Positions 1 to 9,662 are shown, counted from the stretch's first letter. The stretch: DNA of 44,007 bases from Caldilineaceae bacterium SB0661_bin_34 (GCA_009841145.1 VXMJ01000091.1:3709-47715), one strand, 5' to 3'. Notes: generated from the letters alone by a model not told the origin. A program made the numbers and translations.

Positions 1-2380
1 GGGCTTCGGCGGCGAGCAGGACCTTGGCAAATTCCGCATGCCCTTCCCCAGCGGCTCTGTGCAGCGGGGTCCAGCCCGTGTCGTCCTGTGCGTCGGCATC
101 GCCCCCTGCAGCGAGCAGGACTGCGGCGACTTCGGTATGTCCTTGCCAGGCTGCCGTGTGCAACGGGATCCAACCGTCGCGGGCCTGTGGGTTGACCTGG
201 GCTTCGGCGGCGAGCAGGACCTTGGCGACCTCCGTATGCCCTTCCCCAGCGGCCCTGTGCAGCGGGGTCCAGCCCGTGTCGTCCTGTGCGTCGGCATCGC
301 CTCCTGCAGCGAGCAGGACTGCGGCGACTTCGGTGTACCCTTGCCAGGCTGCCATGTGCAGGGGGGTCCAATTGCCATTGTTCTGTGCGTCGACCTGGGC
401 ACCGGCAGCGAGCAGCAAGTCCACGGCTGCGGCGTGTCCGTGAGACGCTGCCGTATGCAAGGGGGTCCCGTTGTCGACATCCTGTGCGTCGGCATCGCCT
501 CCTGCAGCGAGCAGGATTTCGGCGACTTCGGTATGTCCTTGCCAGACTGCCGTGTGCAACGGGATCCAACCGTCGTGGGCCTGTGGGTTGACCTGGGCTT
601 CGGCGGCGAGCAGGGCCTTGGCAAATTCCGCATGCCCTTCCCCAGCGGCCCTGTGCAGCGGGGTCCAGCCCGTGTTGTCCTGTGCGTCGGCATCGCCTCC
701 TGCAGCGAGCAGGACTTCGGCGACATCGATATGCCCTTGCCAAGCCGCCGTGTGCAAGGGAGTCCAGCCGTCAGTGTCCTGCATGTCGACTTGGGCTTCG
801 GCAACGAGCAGGACCTTGGCGACCTCCGTATGCCCTTCTCCAGCGGCCCTGTGCAGCGGGGTCCAGCCCGTGTTGTCCTGTGCGTCGGCATCGCCTCCTG
901 CAGCGAGCAGGACTTCGGCGACATCGATATGCCCTTGCCAAGCCGCCGTATGCAAGGTGGTCCAGCCTTCAGTGTCCGGGGCATCCACATTCGCACCGGC
1001 AGCCAGCAGCACTTCCATGACTTCGGTGTGCCCTTCCCACACCGCCGTATGCAAGGGGGACCAGCCGTTGACATTCTGCGCGTCGACCTGGGCACCGGCG
1101 GCGAGCAGCAAGTTCGCGACTGCGGTGTGTCCGTGAGACGCTGCTGTGTACAAGGGGGTCCCGTTGTCGACATCCTGTGCGTTGACTTGGGCACCGCCAG
1201 CGAGCAGAACTTCGGCGACATCGATATGCCCTTGCCAAGCCGCCGTGTGCAAGGGAGTCCAGCCGTCAGTGTCCTGCATGTCGACTTGGGCTTCGGCAAC
1301 GAGCAGGACCTTGGCGACCTCCGTATGCCCTTCTCCAGCGGCCCTGTGCAGCGGGGTCCAGCCCGTGTCGTCCTGTGCGTCGGCATCGCCCCCTGCAACG
1401 AGCAGGACTTTGGCGACATCGATATGCCCTTGCCAAGCCGCCGTATGCAAGGTGGTCCAGCCTTCAGTGTCCGGGGCATCCACATTCGCACCGGCAGCCA
1501 GCAGCACTTCCATGACTTCGGTGTGCCCTTCCCACACCGCCGTATGCAAGGGGGACCAGCCGTTGACATTCTGCGCGTCGACCTGGGCACCGGCGGCGAG
1601 CAGCAAGTTCGCGACTGCGGTGTGTCCGTGAGACGCTGCTGTGTACAAGGGGGTCCCGTTGTCGATGTTCTGTGCATCGACATCTGCACTAGCACCCAGT
1701 AACACTTCTGTCACTTCCATGGTCCCGTGCATGGCCGTTTCGTGCAACGGTGTCATCCCTTGGACATTGCGCAAGTTGACGTCTGCACCGGCAACCAGCA
1801 GTAAATTCGCGAATTCGGCATGGCCTTCTCCAGCTGCTCCATGCAATGGTGCCCATCCATCCTCGTCCTGCGCGTCGACTTGGGCATCGAAGTCAATCAG
1901 CAAGTTCGCGACATCTGTGTTGCCTGCCAGGGCTGCCATGTACAACGGAGTCGTGCCATCTGCATCCGTTTCGTTGACTTGGGCACCGGCAACCAGCAAT
2001 GCTTGCGTCGCTTCAACATGGCCTTCCAAAGCTGTCGTGTGCAACGGTGTCCAACCCTTGTCGTCCTGAACACTGACATCTGCGCCGGCGAATAGCAATG
2101 CCCGCACTGCTCCGGTGTTTCCATCCACTGCCGCTGCATACAACGGTGTCCAACCTTGGTTGTTCTGTGCTTCGATACTCGCGCCGGCGGTCAGAATGCA
2201 CTGAATCGTTAAGAGATCATCATTCCACACCGCGATGTGGAGTCGAGAGTTCCCGTCCTCGTCCATGTATTGCAGATCAACATCCGCTAATCGGGCAGCA
2301 CACAATTCGCTTGTGCAAGCGGCGGCACTTGCCAGCACCAACACTCCACAAAGTAGCAGCCAGAAATTTCTAGGGCTCAT
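1..2380 (-). CDS. Ankyrin-repeat protein with N-terminal signal peptide, 3' end outside window
   Basis: The frame starts at ATG 2380 and stays open to the left edge (at least 793 residues), so the C-terminus lies outside the window. The first residues (MSPRNFWLLLCGVLVLASAA, then AC) form a signal peptide ending in a possible but non-canonical lipobox. From about residue 40 the protein is almost wholly 33-residue ankyrin units, recognisable by repeated G-x-TPLH...GH...LL..GA patterns, roughly 23 of them. Ankyrin stacks bind other proteins; an exported one would act in the periplasm or outside the cell. Repeats near the N-terminus are diverged while those further on are nearly identical. The start has only a weak GGAG about 9 nt upstream. 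It is the last gene downstream of thrC and the epimerase, 227 bp away, and may be transcribed alone. The partner is unknown. Confidence 0.85.
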   Translation of the reverse strand, partial: MSPRNFWLLLCGVLVLASAAACTSELCAARLADVDLQYMDEDGNSRLHIAVWNDDLLTIQCILTAGASIEAQNNQGWTPLYAAAVDGNTGAVRALLFAGADVSVQDDKGWTPLHTTALEGHVEATQALLVAGAQVNETDADGTTPLYMAALAGNTDVANLLIDFDAQVDAQDEDGWAPLHGAAGEGHAEFANLLLVAGADVNLRNVQGMTPLHETAMHGTMEVTEVLLGASADVDAQNIDNGTPLYTAASHGHTAVANLLLAAGAQVDAQNVNGWSPLHTAVWEGHTEVMEVLLAAGANVDAPDTEGWTTLHTAAWQGHIDVAKVLLVAGGDADAQDDTGWTPLHRAAGEGHTEVAKVLLVAEAQVDMQDTDGWTPLHTAAWQGHIDVAEVLLAGGAQVNAQDVDNGTPLYTAASHGHTAVANLLLAAGAQVDAQNVNGWSPLHTAVWEGHTEVMEVLLAAGANVDAPDTEGWTTLHTAAWQGHIDVAEVLLAAGGDADAQDNTGWTPLHRAAGEGHTEVAKVLLVAEAQVDMQDTDGWTPLHTAAWQGHIDVAEVLLAAGGDADAQDNTGWTPLHRAAGEGHAEFAKALLAAEAQVNPQAHDGWIPLHTAVWQGHTEVAEILLAAGGDADAQDVDNGTPLHTAASHGHAAAVDLLLAAGAQVDAQNNGNWTPLHMAAWQGYTEVAAVLLAAGGDADAQDDTGWTPLHRAAGEGHTEVAKVLLAAEAQVNPQARDGWIPLHTAAWQGHTEVAAVLLAAGGDADAQDDTGWTPLHRAAGEGHAEFAKVLLAAEA
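702..1668. repeat. Tandem near-identical 495-bp block inside the ankyrin gene
   Basis: The sequence from about 702 to 1172 recurs 495 bp later (about 1197-1667) with very few differences. For example, the end of the phrase tatgcaaggtgg falls at 960 and again at 1455. The period of 495 bp equals five 99-bp ankyrin units, so the duplication keeps the frame. A second, shorter relation has a 396-bp offset (four units): 84-227 resembles 480-623. Both point to recent unequal recombination within the gene. Confidence 0.85.
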
Positions 2381-2607
2381 GTCTGGGCTCCGACGTAAGT
2401 GGCCATGGGCGGGGACAACACTGGGACGGGACACACCATTCCCGCCAAGAGCAGGCATTCCCATCCGATTCTCCGAGTAGGCTTGCAGTTTGTTTCGATC
2501 GAGAGTTCGCGTGTACGCCGCCTTTAGTGGTCCTGATTTCGCCAACGAAGCGTTGACTCGTACGTTGCGGAAGGCATTATCTGGTAGTTTCCTGTGACCC
2601 CGCACTT

Positions 2608-3633
2608 CTATCGGTGATGACCGGTCCGGCTTGCCTCGTCGATCATGTTGAATACCGAGTATCGGGCACGCACACCAAGGTCACGCATCGCCTTCGCACC
2701 GCTCAGATTGGATCTCGCCGGAGCGCCTGGCAGTTTGACTTCCACCCATCGCTTGTCCAGAGCCCTGCCCATGTACGGCACGACCTCAGTGAAGGACACC
2801 GTGCTGTCCGGGGCGAAGTTGTACACATTGTCTTCGGCCTCCGGCCTGAACAACGCGGGCACCAGACCGGCCGCGATGTCGCGGGTGTCCATCATTTCCA
2901 AGACCAATGGTTCCCCTGTATCCGTTAGGCTCAACAGGAGAGGATTGTCGTCTGCGTCCACAGCCCGCAGACGACGGATGGACTCCGTGGTTACGGAGTC
3001 GGTGCGTCCGCTGTCCAAAAGCCAAGCCAGTCTGCCTTTGACATAAAACTGTCGTTCGGCGAAGAAGCCGTGCGGGTCCAGGATTTCCTGCCAGGTCTGG
3101 TTGTGGCAGAACCGGACAATCGTGAACCGGCAGTTCGGCACGACTCGGGCCGTGTGGCGGGTCAACTCCTCGCCAATGAGTTTGCTGATCCCATAGGCGG
3201 TGGTGGGTTCCAGCGGATGTTCCTCATCGGTAGGGGTGTATTGGGGAAACGGCCCTGGGTACACCTGGTCGCTGGAAGCGAACAATAACCTGAGCGGTGA
3301 TGGAGGCCGTTGCTGGATCGCGCGCATGAGGTTGCGCGTGCCCTCCACGTTGACTCGCCAAATCAGCTCGTCCTGGTGGGGTTGATAGAGGATTACCGCC
3401 GCCAAATGGACGATGTGCGACACATTGGCCACGGCTACGTCCAGGGCAACGGCATCGTCAAGGGAGCCTTCCACCACCTCAACCGAGGGATCCACCTCTG
3501 ATCGGAGCGGGTCATTGGGTATCACGAGACCTCTGACGGCAACGTCCCGTGCCAGAAGCTCCGATGTCAAATGGGATCCAATGCGGCCCGTGATACCGGT
3601 AATGAGAACGCGGGAGCGGTCGTTGGCCATCAT
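2608..3633 (-). CDS. NAD-dependent epimerase/dehydratase (extended SDR)
   Basis: This 341-residue protein is an extended short-chain dehydrogenase/reductase of the kind that acts on nucleotide sugars or related alcohols. The NAD-binding glycine motif GITGRIG is at residues 13-19, the catalytic Ser is near 120-121, and the YxxxK pair is Tyr147/Lys151 in AYGISK. The length is usual for the family. Start choice is between two adjacent ATG codons (3633, 3630); an AGGGA-like site lies just upstream of both. It follows thrC by 66 bp on the same strand, so the two are probably co-transcribed, although no metabolic link is obvious. The exact substrate cannot be read from the sequence. Confidence 0.85.
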   Translation of the reverse strand: MMANDRSRVLITGITGRIGSHLTSELLARDVAVRGLVIPNDPLRSEVDPSVEVVEGSLDDAVALDVAVANVSHIVHLAAVILYQPHQDELIWRVNVEGTRNLMRAIQQRPPSPLRLLFASSDQVYPGPFPQYTPTDEEHPLEPTTAYGISKLIGEELTRHTARVVPNCRFTIVRFCHNQTWQEILDPHGFFAERQFYVKGRLAWLLDSGRTDSVTTESIRRLRAVDADDNPLLLSLTDTGEPLVLEMMDTRDIAAGLVPALFRPEAEDNVYNFAPDSTVSFTEVVPYMGRALDKRWVEVKLPGAPARSNLSGAKAMRDLGVRARYSVFNMIDEASRTGHHR

Positions 3634-3699
3634 TGGGTCCCTGCTGCGCGTGGAGTGCCGTGTCTGGTCGTGTGCAGGAGGGGCCGGTGCGGCATTCCC

Positions 3700-4872
3700 T
3701 CAGTCGAACAGATGCGTGTACTTGAGGGACGTGCCGGTATTGAACAGGACCACGGTCTCGTCCCGGCCAATCATGTACTGGCTGAGCAGGACCCTCTGTG
3801 CCTCCAGGCAGGCAGCGGCCTCGGGGGCCGGAAACACCCCGGTCAGGGACGCCATGAGGCCGACCGATTCCATGATGGCTTCGTCGGTCACGGTGATGGC
3901 GGTACCTTCGCTGGCCCGGACCGCGTCGAGAATCAGAAAGTCGCCCACGGCCTTGGGCACGCGCAGGCCGTCGGCAATCGTGGCTGCATTCTCCCATTCG
4001 TCGGCAAACCGCTCACCGCGGTCGTAGGCCCTGACGATAGGGGCACAACCCGTGGTCTGCACGGACACCATCCTCGGGCGTTTTGAGCCAATCAGCCCCA
4101 TCTCCTCCATTTCCGCGAAGGCTTTCCACATGCCCACCAGGCCCGTTCCGCCACCCGTGGGGTAGATGATGACATCCGGCAGTGTCCAGTCGAACTGCTC
4201 GGCGATTTCATAGCCCATGGTCTTCTTGCCTTCGAGGCGGTACGGTTCCTTGAGGGTACTCAGGTCGAACCAGCCGTGTGCCTGCACGCCTTCCGCCACC
4301 TTGGCGCCACAGTCGGTAATCAGGCCGTCCACCAGCGTCACGCTGCCGCCGTAGGCCTGGCATTCGGCCTTGAAGGTGTGCGGAACGTCCCGTGGCATGT
4401 AGACGTGGGCCTCCAGCCCTCCGGCCGCCGCGTAGGCGCACATGGCACCGGCGGCATTGCCGGCACTGGGGATGGCGAGGACGGTTTCGCCCAGTTCCTT
4501 GGCGCGGGAAACCGCCATTCCCAAGCCGCGTGCCTTGAAGCTGCCGGTTGGATTCAGCGATTCGTCCTTGATGTAGGTGTTCGGGCAGCCGATGGTCTCA
4601 CCCAGGCGCGCGGCCTTCAGCAGGGGCGTAGAACCTTCTCCGAGGTCAATTACGTTTGCATCCGACCGGACCGGAAGTACTTCCCGATAGCGCCACATGC
4701 CGGGTTTGCGGCGGACCAGGTTCTCCGGTGTAAGGGACTTGGCCGCTTCGGCCAGGTCATAGCGTGCCAGGAGGGGACGCTGGCTGTTGGGCGCCAGGTT
4801 CATGACCTGGTCCGCTTCGTAGGTTTCGCCGGTCAGGCTGCATTCAAGGTGGGTGAGTGTTGACTGTGGCAT
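3700..4872 (-). CDS. thrC: Threonine synthase
   Basis: The 390-residue protein matches PLP-dependent threonine synthase, which converts O-phospho-L-homoserine to threonine and phosphate in the cytoplasm. The PLP lysine is Lys113 in LNPTGSFKARG. The cofactor phosphate loop GGGTG and a C-terminal FNTGTSLKY segment are present, and the N-terminus has the LTGETYEAD start common in this subgroup. Related threonine-synthase-like proteins with other substrates exist, so the assignment to threonine synthesis is probable rather than proven. The gene is divergent from the PLP-dependent gene at 5074 across about 200 bp and leads into the epimerase. Confidence 0.82.
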   Translation of the reverse strand: MPQSTLTHLECSLTGETYEADQVMNLAPNSQRPLLARYDLAEAAKSLTPENLVRRKPGMWRYREVLPVRSDANVIDLGEGSTPLLKAARLGETIGCPNTYIKDESLNPTGSFKARGLGMAVSRAKELGETVLAIPSAGNAAGAMCAYAAAGGLEAHVYMPRDVPHTFKAECQAYGGSVTLVDGLITDCGAKVAEGVQAHGWFDLSTLKEPYRLEGKKTMGYEIAEQFDWTLPDVIIYPTGGGTGLVGMWKAFAEMEEMGLIGSKRPRMVSVQTTGCAPIVRAYDRGERFADEWENAATIADGLRVPKAVGDFLILDAVRASEGTAITVTDEAIMESVGLMASLTGVFPAPEAAACLEAQRVLLSQYMIGRDETVVLFNTGTSLKYTHLFD

Positions 4873-5073
4873 GGATGTCGGCAGTGTTGAATCCGGAGTT
4901 CGAGGATTGGCAATCCGAGACGTGCCTCATTAAGGGCCGTATCGTCGGAGACTGAGTGAGGCAATGACCCGTGCGCTTGGGTCACACGGAATCGTAGTAC
5001 GGTAAGGGGATTACGCGACCTTGGATTATAGGGCCGCAAATCCAAGATACGCTTTGCCGGAGGCTTGCCGCAG
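4873..5073. other. Divergent intergenic region between thrC and the PLP-dependent gene
   Basis: This 201-bp gap separates two genes read outward and so must hold both promoters. No convincing -35/-10 pair, operator or riboswitch fold was recognised. The only clear signal is a GGAGG ribosome-binding site for the right-hand gene. Confidence 0.6.
5059..5063 (+). promoter_or_regulatory. Ribosome binding site deciding the start at 5074
   Basis: GGAGG lies 10 nt before ATG 5074 but only 1 nt before an in-frame TTG at 5065, so the ATG is the likelier start. Confidence 0.7.
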
Positions 5074-6468
5074 ATGTCTGATCCGAAACATTCGGTATAT
5101 GGCCCCACCTATGCGGAAATGCGGGATCCAGGCCTCCTGGACCCGGTGTTTCGGGCTCGTGCAGCGGAATTACAAAATCACTTGCCGCTGCACCGGGACA
5201 ATCTGTTCAACATCCACTGGCAGGATGCGCACACCGGCGTTTCGGCATTCCTGGTGCCGCAGGCGGTATCCGGGTTGGCGGCAAATCTGGTTGTTATGGA
5301 CGGCGGCACGTTCCCGTCCGGAAGCATGAAGGTCGGGCCTGCCTACGCCATGTTGATGGAGCGGGAGCTCAACGAGGGCATACGGCCCGGCAGTACCACG
5401 GTCATTGCCCCCTCTACCGGCAACTTCGGCATCGGCGCGGCCTGGGTGGCCAGAGTCAAGGGGTATGAGGCACGCGTCGTGATGCCCTCGGGGATGAGCC
5501 GGGAACGGTACGCGTTGATCGAGCGTTACGGCGCGACCACGGACCTGACACCCGGCTCCGAGGCCGATGTCAACCTGACCCTGCAGCGGACGCAGGACCG
5601 GTACGCCGGGCAGTCGGACTGCGCGGTTTTGGGACAATTTTCGGACTTGGCGAACTACCGTTTTCACCGCCATGTCACGGCGGAAGGCGTGCGACGTGCG
5701 GTCCGGGGGCTTGGATTGGACGGCGTTGATCTGTTTGTGTCCGCACCCGGCAGCGCGGGCACGCTGGCTGTCGGAGAAGGACTGCGGGAGTCCTTTCCCG
5801 ATCTGTGTATTGCCGCCGTGGAACCCGAGGAGTGCTCCACGCTCACGGATGGCGGTCGAGGCTCGCACGTCATCGAAGGGATCGGCGACCAGATGGTGAC
5901 GCTCATCCACAACGTGCATGCCACCAATCTCGTGGTGCGGATTCCGGATGTCCACACAATCAGGGGCACGGCCGTGTTCAGCAGCTCAACGGATGACATC
6001 ATGGTCATGTTTGGAGTCGATGCGGATTGCGCAGCCCGTTTACAAGGCCGTTTTGGGCCGAGCGGCATCTGCAACGTCGTCGGTGCGATGCAGGCTGCCT
6101 CCTATCTGGGCCTGGACCGAAGGCGTACTGTCGTCACGGTTGCAACGGATTCGAACGATCGGTACCGGTCCGTCCTCGACCGGTTGTCGAACAACCTCGG
6201 CAGGCAACCGCATCGACGCGATCTGTCCAGGTGGTGGTCCGAGGTACGGGAGCTTGAGCCCGCTCGGCAGGTTCTGGACATCCGTGAGGGCGATCACCGG
6301 GAGCGCTTGCATGGCATGAAGCGGGATACATGGGTCCCATACGGCTACAGCGCGGACTTCATCGACTCGATGCAGGACCAGACATTTTGGGATCGGGAAT
6401 GTGCCCGCGTTAAACAGCTGGACCTCCAATGGCAGGCACTTCGACAACCGCCTGATTCATGCCGGTAG
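5074..6468 (+). CDS. PLP-dependent lyase/synthase of the cysteine synthase fold
   Basis: The 464-residue protein has the fold-type II PLP enzyme pattern. The cofactor lysine is Lys86 in FPSGSMKVG, a substrate-loop PSTGNFG lies about 35 residues later, and a glycine-rich phosphate loop GSAGT follows. Members of this superfamily include cysteine synthase, threonine deaminase and diaminopropionate lyases. The long C-terminal extension (about 100 residues beyond the usual core) does not match plain cysteine synthase. The neighbour thrC also belongs to fold-type II, but the genes are divergent and not obviously paralogous. The reaction is left open: beta-elimination or beta-replacement on an amino acid is the family-level expectation. 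Confidence 0.7.
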   Translation: MSDPKHSVYGPTYAEMRDPGLLDPVFRARAAELQNHLPLHRDNLFNIHWQDAHTGVSAFLVPQAVSGLAANLVVMDGGTFPSGSMKVGPAYAMLMERELNEGIRPGSTTVIAPSTGNFGIGAAWVARVKGYEARVVMPSGMSRERYALIERYGATTDLTPGSEADVNLTLQRTQDRYAGQSDCAVLGQFSDLANYRFHRHVTAEGVRRAVRGLGLDGVDLFVSAPGSAGTLAVGEGLRESFPDLCIAAVEPEECSTLTDGGRGSHVIEGIGDQMVTLIHNVHATNLVVRIPDVHTIRGTAVFSSSTDDIMVMFGVDADCAARLQGRFGPSGICNVVGAMQAASYLGLDRRRTVVTVATDSNDRYRSVLDRLSNNLGRQPHRRDLSRWWSEVRELEPARQVLDIREGDHRERLHGMKRDTWVPYGYSADFIDSMQDQTFWDRECARVKQLDLQWQALRQPPDSCR

Positions 6469-6709
6469 GGCGTGGAGACAACGACTCTTGGCCCGCGGTG
6501 ACGGCGTACGGTACGGGGATCGGCGGACGAGCCTCAAACTCTTGGCTTGTCTACCTTAGTCCCCGGAAGAACAGACAGCATGTCGGTCACGATAGGTGAA
6601 GCAGCCTGCATTCCGGGCACGAAGTCCGACACCCCTCGACGAACGGGGCAGAGGCTGTGTGCGGCGGTTCTTTGGTTGGTGACATCCTGCCGACGTGCCG
6701 CGCGTGTTA

Positions 6710-7780
6710 TTACTTGGAGGTGTCTTCCTCGGGGATGTGCGGCAGCAAGCTCCAGATTCTTTCGGCGGGAACCTGCGTCGGGCCGCCGCCGTCCCGGATC
6801 GCGAGCAGGAGTCGTGCGCCGTCGGGAACTTCGTCAAGGTCGAAGCGTACGCCACGCAGGACGGCCTCGACAACCCGGTCGACATGGGCTTCGATATCCC
6901 GCGCCAACTGTGCGTCCAAGCCGCTGGCGGCCAAGGTGCGTCGGAAGCTCAACAGCATCCCCACAACTTGCCCTTCGGCCTGCCCTTCGACTCGTCCTTC
7001 AGCCCGTCGTTCGGCCATCTGTCTGAAAAAACGTTCCTGTACCGTTTCCATTTCCCTCACCACCTCGTTGAGTGGACGGCTGTCGTCCAGTTGGCTGGCA
7101 TCCAGCAGAATCCTCCCCTGCTCGTCCCGGAGCCTGTCCCACTGTCTCATCTTGTCGGACAGAAACCGCATTAGAAGTTCGTAGGCATCCCGGTTCCCCA
7201 GGCCGCGAATGGCTTGCAGGACCGGGATGGTCTCGCCTGGGTCCCCGCAGCGTTCGACCTCGAAGACCATCCGCACCAGGCGCGACGCGGGTTCCTCCTC
7301 CCGCTCCATGTGCAGTACGTCATAGTATTGTACGGGGAATTCGAAGCGCATGAGTACCTGAGCCAGGGGGCTGAAAAGGTCGTGCAGGGAGGGCGGCCGC
7401 CACTGGTCCGGTCCGGTGTAAAGGACGGCCACCACCACCGGTGGCAACCCCTGTCGCCGGTCATGTTGCGTCATGCCCTCGTACAATTCCAGGAGGCGGT
7501 CCATGACATAACGGGCGAGGCGAAGTTCGAGCGCGCGCTCGCGCGAGCTTTGGGCCTCCACGATCATCATGACAGTGCGCTGCCGGTCGGTGTCGAAGGC
7601 CCAGGTGCTGTCGGCAATGCGCTCGTGGCCGGTCTCCTTGACGGAACTGGTAGGCCCCGGCTGCAGGGATTGGCGGTCAACGGTGCCGAGGCCGAACGCG
7701 TCGGCCAGCACCTGTGCCATCTCGTAGGCGAAGACGGCGCTGGTCAGGATGCGCTTGTAACGCCGATCATGAATGGCCAT
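6710..7780 (-). CDS. Rpn-family PD-(D/E)XK nuclease-like protein
   Basis: The 356-residue protein resembles the recombination-promoting nuclease / YhgA-like putative transposase family. Residues Asp57 and Glu75-x-Gln77 (ADSTWAFD ... IVEAQSS) fit the D...(E)xQ form of the PD-(D/E)XK nuclease core. A Glu/Gly/Arg-rich tract (RRAEGRVEGQAEG) toward the C-terminus is typical of this family. These proteins cleave DNA and stimulate RecA-independent recombination in the cases studied. ATG 7780 is preferred; an in-frame TTG at 7813 would add 11 residues. It is convergent with the PLP gene, with a 241-bp gap that shows nothing else. Such genes are often multicopy and mobile, but no inverted repeats were seen here. 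Confidence 0.75.
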   Translation of the reverse strand: MAIHDRRYKRILTSAVFAYEMAQVLADAFGLGTVDRQSLQPGPTSSVKETGHERIADSTWAFDTDRQRTVMMIVEAQSSRERALELRLARYVMDRLLELYEGMTQHDRRQGLPPVVVAVLYTGPDQWRPPSLHDLFSPLAQVLMRFEFPVQYYDVLHMEREEEPASRLVRMVFEVERCGDPGETIPVLQAIRGLGNRDAYELLMRFLSDKMRQWDRLRDEQGRILLDASQLDDSRPLNEVVREMETVQERFFRQMAERRAEGRVEGQAEGQVVGMLLSFRRTLAASGLDAQLARDIEAHVDRVVEAVLRGVRFDLDEVPDGARLLLAIRDGGGPTQVPAERIWSLLPHIPEEDTSK

Positions 7781-8378
7781 TAACGAATCGACCGTCGGAC
7801 TCCATGGGATCAATATGGGAATACTACATTCCGGTTGTTTGAGTGTGCAAAAAACGCTAAAGTGTTCTTTTTTTGAACTTCATCGGAATGCCAACCGGAC
7901 TTTCGGACACAAGCAGTTTGAAAGATTCCGGTCGTGCAGCATAAAGCCGATTCGGGTATTCCGTGCTGCACCGGAACCTTGTCCCGGCCGCACAGAAACC
8001 CCTTCTCCAAGACGGCTTGCAGGATTCGTGACGCTTGTCACAGCTATGCGCATGTTGCATCCCATGCCGCACACGGTGATCCAAGTCGAGTGACCGGGGC
8101 ATGTTGCCAAGATCTCATGGCCAAGGCTTGCGTTTGTCGGGCAGGAATGATCGCCGCTGGCATCTTCCGGTCACTGCCGGCCCCATGGTAGGGCATTCGA
8201 CGCGTGGCACCGGCGTCGGATGCTACATGGTTCAAGACAACCTACGGTCCCCTAGGAACGGCTGTTCCCTGCCGCCGGGTGGTTGCGGCTCGCTTGGGAC
8301 CGGACAGGGGCTGGTCAGGAAACCGCTCGGGATTGACAAACCCGTTCTCGGGCAATCCGGGGTTGCCCGTGCCGGAAT
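7781..8378. other. Gene-free stretch
   Basis: About 600 bp between two genes on the minus strand. Short open frames exist on both strands but none has a recognisable domain, good start site or consistent codon use. A short AT-rich patch near 7848-7873, including a run of seven T, lies just upstream of the Rpn-like gene and could hold its promoter. No RNA gene fold was recognised. Confidence 0.5.
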
Positions 8379-9662
8379 TCAACGGGGAGCACGGTCAACG
8401 TAGGCAATGGTCATGGGACCATCCGGCATCACGCAGATGCGCGGTGCGGCTCCATTGGCCGGGACGGCCAGTTGCGCAACGGTCTTGGACACGTCTGCAC
8501 AGGGAATAAACAACGCCTCCCGGATCTGTTTCTCGGTCAAGCCATCGCTGAAGACATGCACGTCCGCTTGTTGCTGAATGCGCGCCTGAATCTGAACCTG
8601 CCACTGGTCGTGCTCTTCAAATCCGTCCTCATTCAGCATGGCCAAAATGCCGTCAGGTGAACCCCCGCGGCGAAGCAAGTCCGCATACTTGCCGTGGTCG
8701 GGTATGCCATCGGCACACTCGACGGCCATTACGATGTGGCCGTCGGGTCTGGTGATCTGGCTGGCGGCACTCATGCCCTTAACGCACTGGTACAGGTTCT
8801 GGTCAAGTGGGTAGCCGCTATTGCAGGAGACCACGATGTCATAGGGTTCGCCTACCGACACCATGGAGTATCGGCGCACGAAGTCTGCACCCTGCCGGTG
8901 GGCCGCCAAAAGGTCTCCGGCAAACACCCCGGTGATCTCGTGTTGCTGGTTCAGGGTGACGTTCAGGAGAAATACCTGGTCCAGCATCAGGGCAACTTCC
9001 TTCATCTCCTCCCATATGGGGTTGCCGTCAAGCGAGCCCCATGTGGCCTTGGGACTGCCCACCATTTGGCGTCCGTGATTGGACAGAACACTTTCGAAGC
9101 CCGCCAGGGACGGCAGTACGCCCTTGGGACCGCCCGAAAAACCCGCAAAGAAATGGGGTTCGATGAACCCGGTCAGAATGCACAGGTCGGAGTCCACCAG
9201 CAGATGGTGCAGCCGGACGGAATGGCCGTTTGAGGTTCGGCCCATGTCGACCAGCAGGTCGTCGTCAAAGGCATCGTGCTGGAGGCACCGGAAGTTCTCG
9301 TAGACGGCATCCCCAACGAGTGCGCGGTGCTCGCTTTCGGTCTGCGGCCTGTGGGTACCGAGAGCGTTGACCAGGGTGATGTGGGTTCGAGGAACTCCGG
9401 CATCGAGCAGTTCATCCAGCACCACAGGCAGGATGCGGTCGTTGGGTGTCGCTCTTGTGATGTCGGTGTGGACAATCACGATGTGGCTGGAGGGATCGAC
9501 GCGGTCGGCAAGAGGGGCGCTTTCGATTGGCGAGCGCAGTGCCTGTTCCAAGGCCGCTTTCTCCGACGTGACCCCGGGCAGTTGGGTTGATTGGATGATC
9601 TCGGTACCGGAAGGCACCTCGATATCCAGCCCGGTGCGTCCGTAGGCAACTTGGACCTGCAT
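8379..9662 (-). CDS. LarA-family nickel-pincer racemase/epimerase homologue
   Basis: The 427-residue protein matches the lactate racemase LarA family (DUF2088-type N-terminal domain). The DITRATPNDRIL and GTHRP stretches and the HFFAGFSGGPKGVLPS segment, which carries the lysine expected to bind the nickel-pincer cofactor, are intact, as is PLDQNLYQ. LarA proper interconverts D- and L-lactate; homologues act on other 2-hydroxyacids such as malate or sugar acids. The cofactor-making genes larB, larC and larE are not in the window, so they must be elsewhere if the enzyme is active. Two hydroxyacid dehydrogenases in the window make a 2-hydroxyacid substrate plausible, but none is adjacent. Start is ATG 9662. 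Confidence 0.8.
   Translation of the reverse strand: MQVQVAYGRTGLDIEVPSGTEIIQSTQLPGVTSEKAALEQALRSPIESAPLADRVDPSSHIVIVHTDITRATPNDRILPVVLDELLDAGVPRTHITLVNALGTHRPQTESEHRALVGDAVYENFRCLQHDAFDDDLLVDMGRTSNGHSVRLHHLLVDSDLCILTGFIEPHFFAGFSGGPKGVLPSLAGFESVLSNHGRQMVGSPKATWGSLDGNPIWEEMKEVALMLDQVFLLNVTLNQQHEITGVFAGDLLAAHRQGADFVRRYSMVSVGEPYDIVVSCNSGYPLDQNLYQCVKGMSAASQITRPDGHIVMAVECADGIPDHGKYADLLRRGGSPDGILAMLNEDGFEEHDQWQVQIQARIQQQADVHVFSDGLTEKQIREALFIPCADVSKTVAQLAVPANGAAPRICVMPDGPMTIAYVDRAPR

Noticed and set aside
38-1702. Long plus-strand open frame of 554 codons
   Set aside because: It is the antisense shadow of the ankyrin repeats. The minus-strand frame gives clear ankyrin units and a signal peptide; the plus-strand one gives Pro/Cys/Arg-rich repeats with no known fold.
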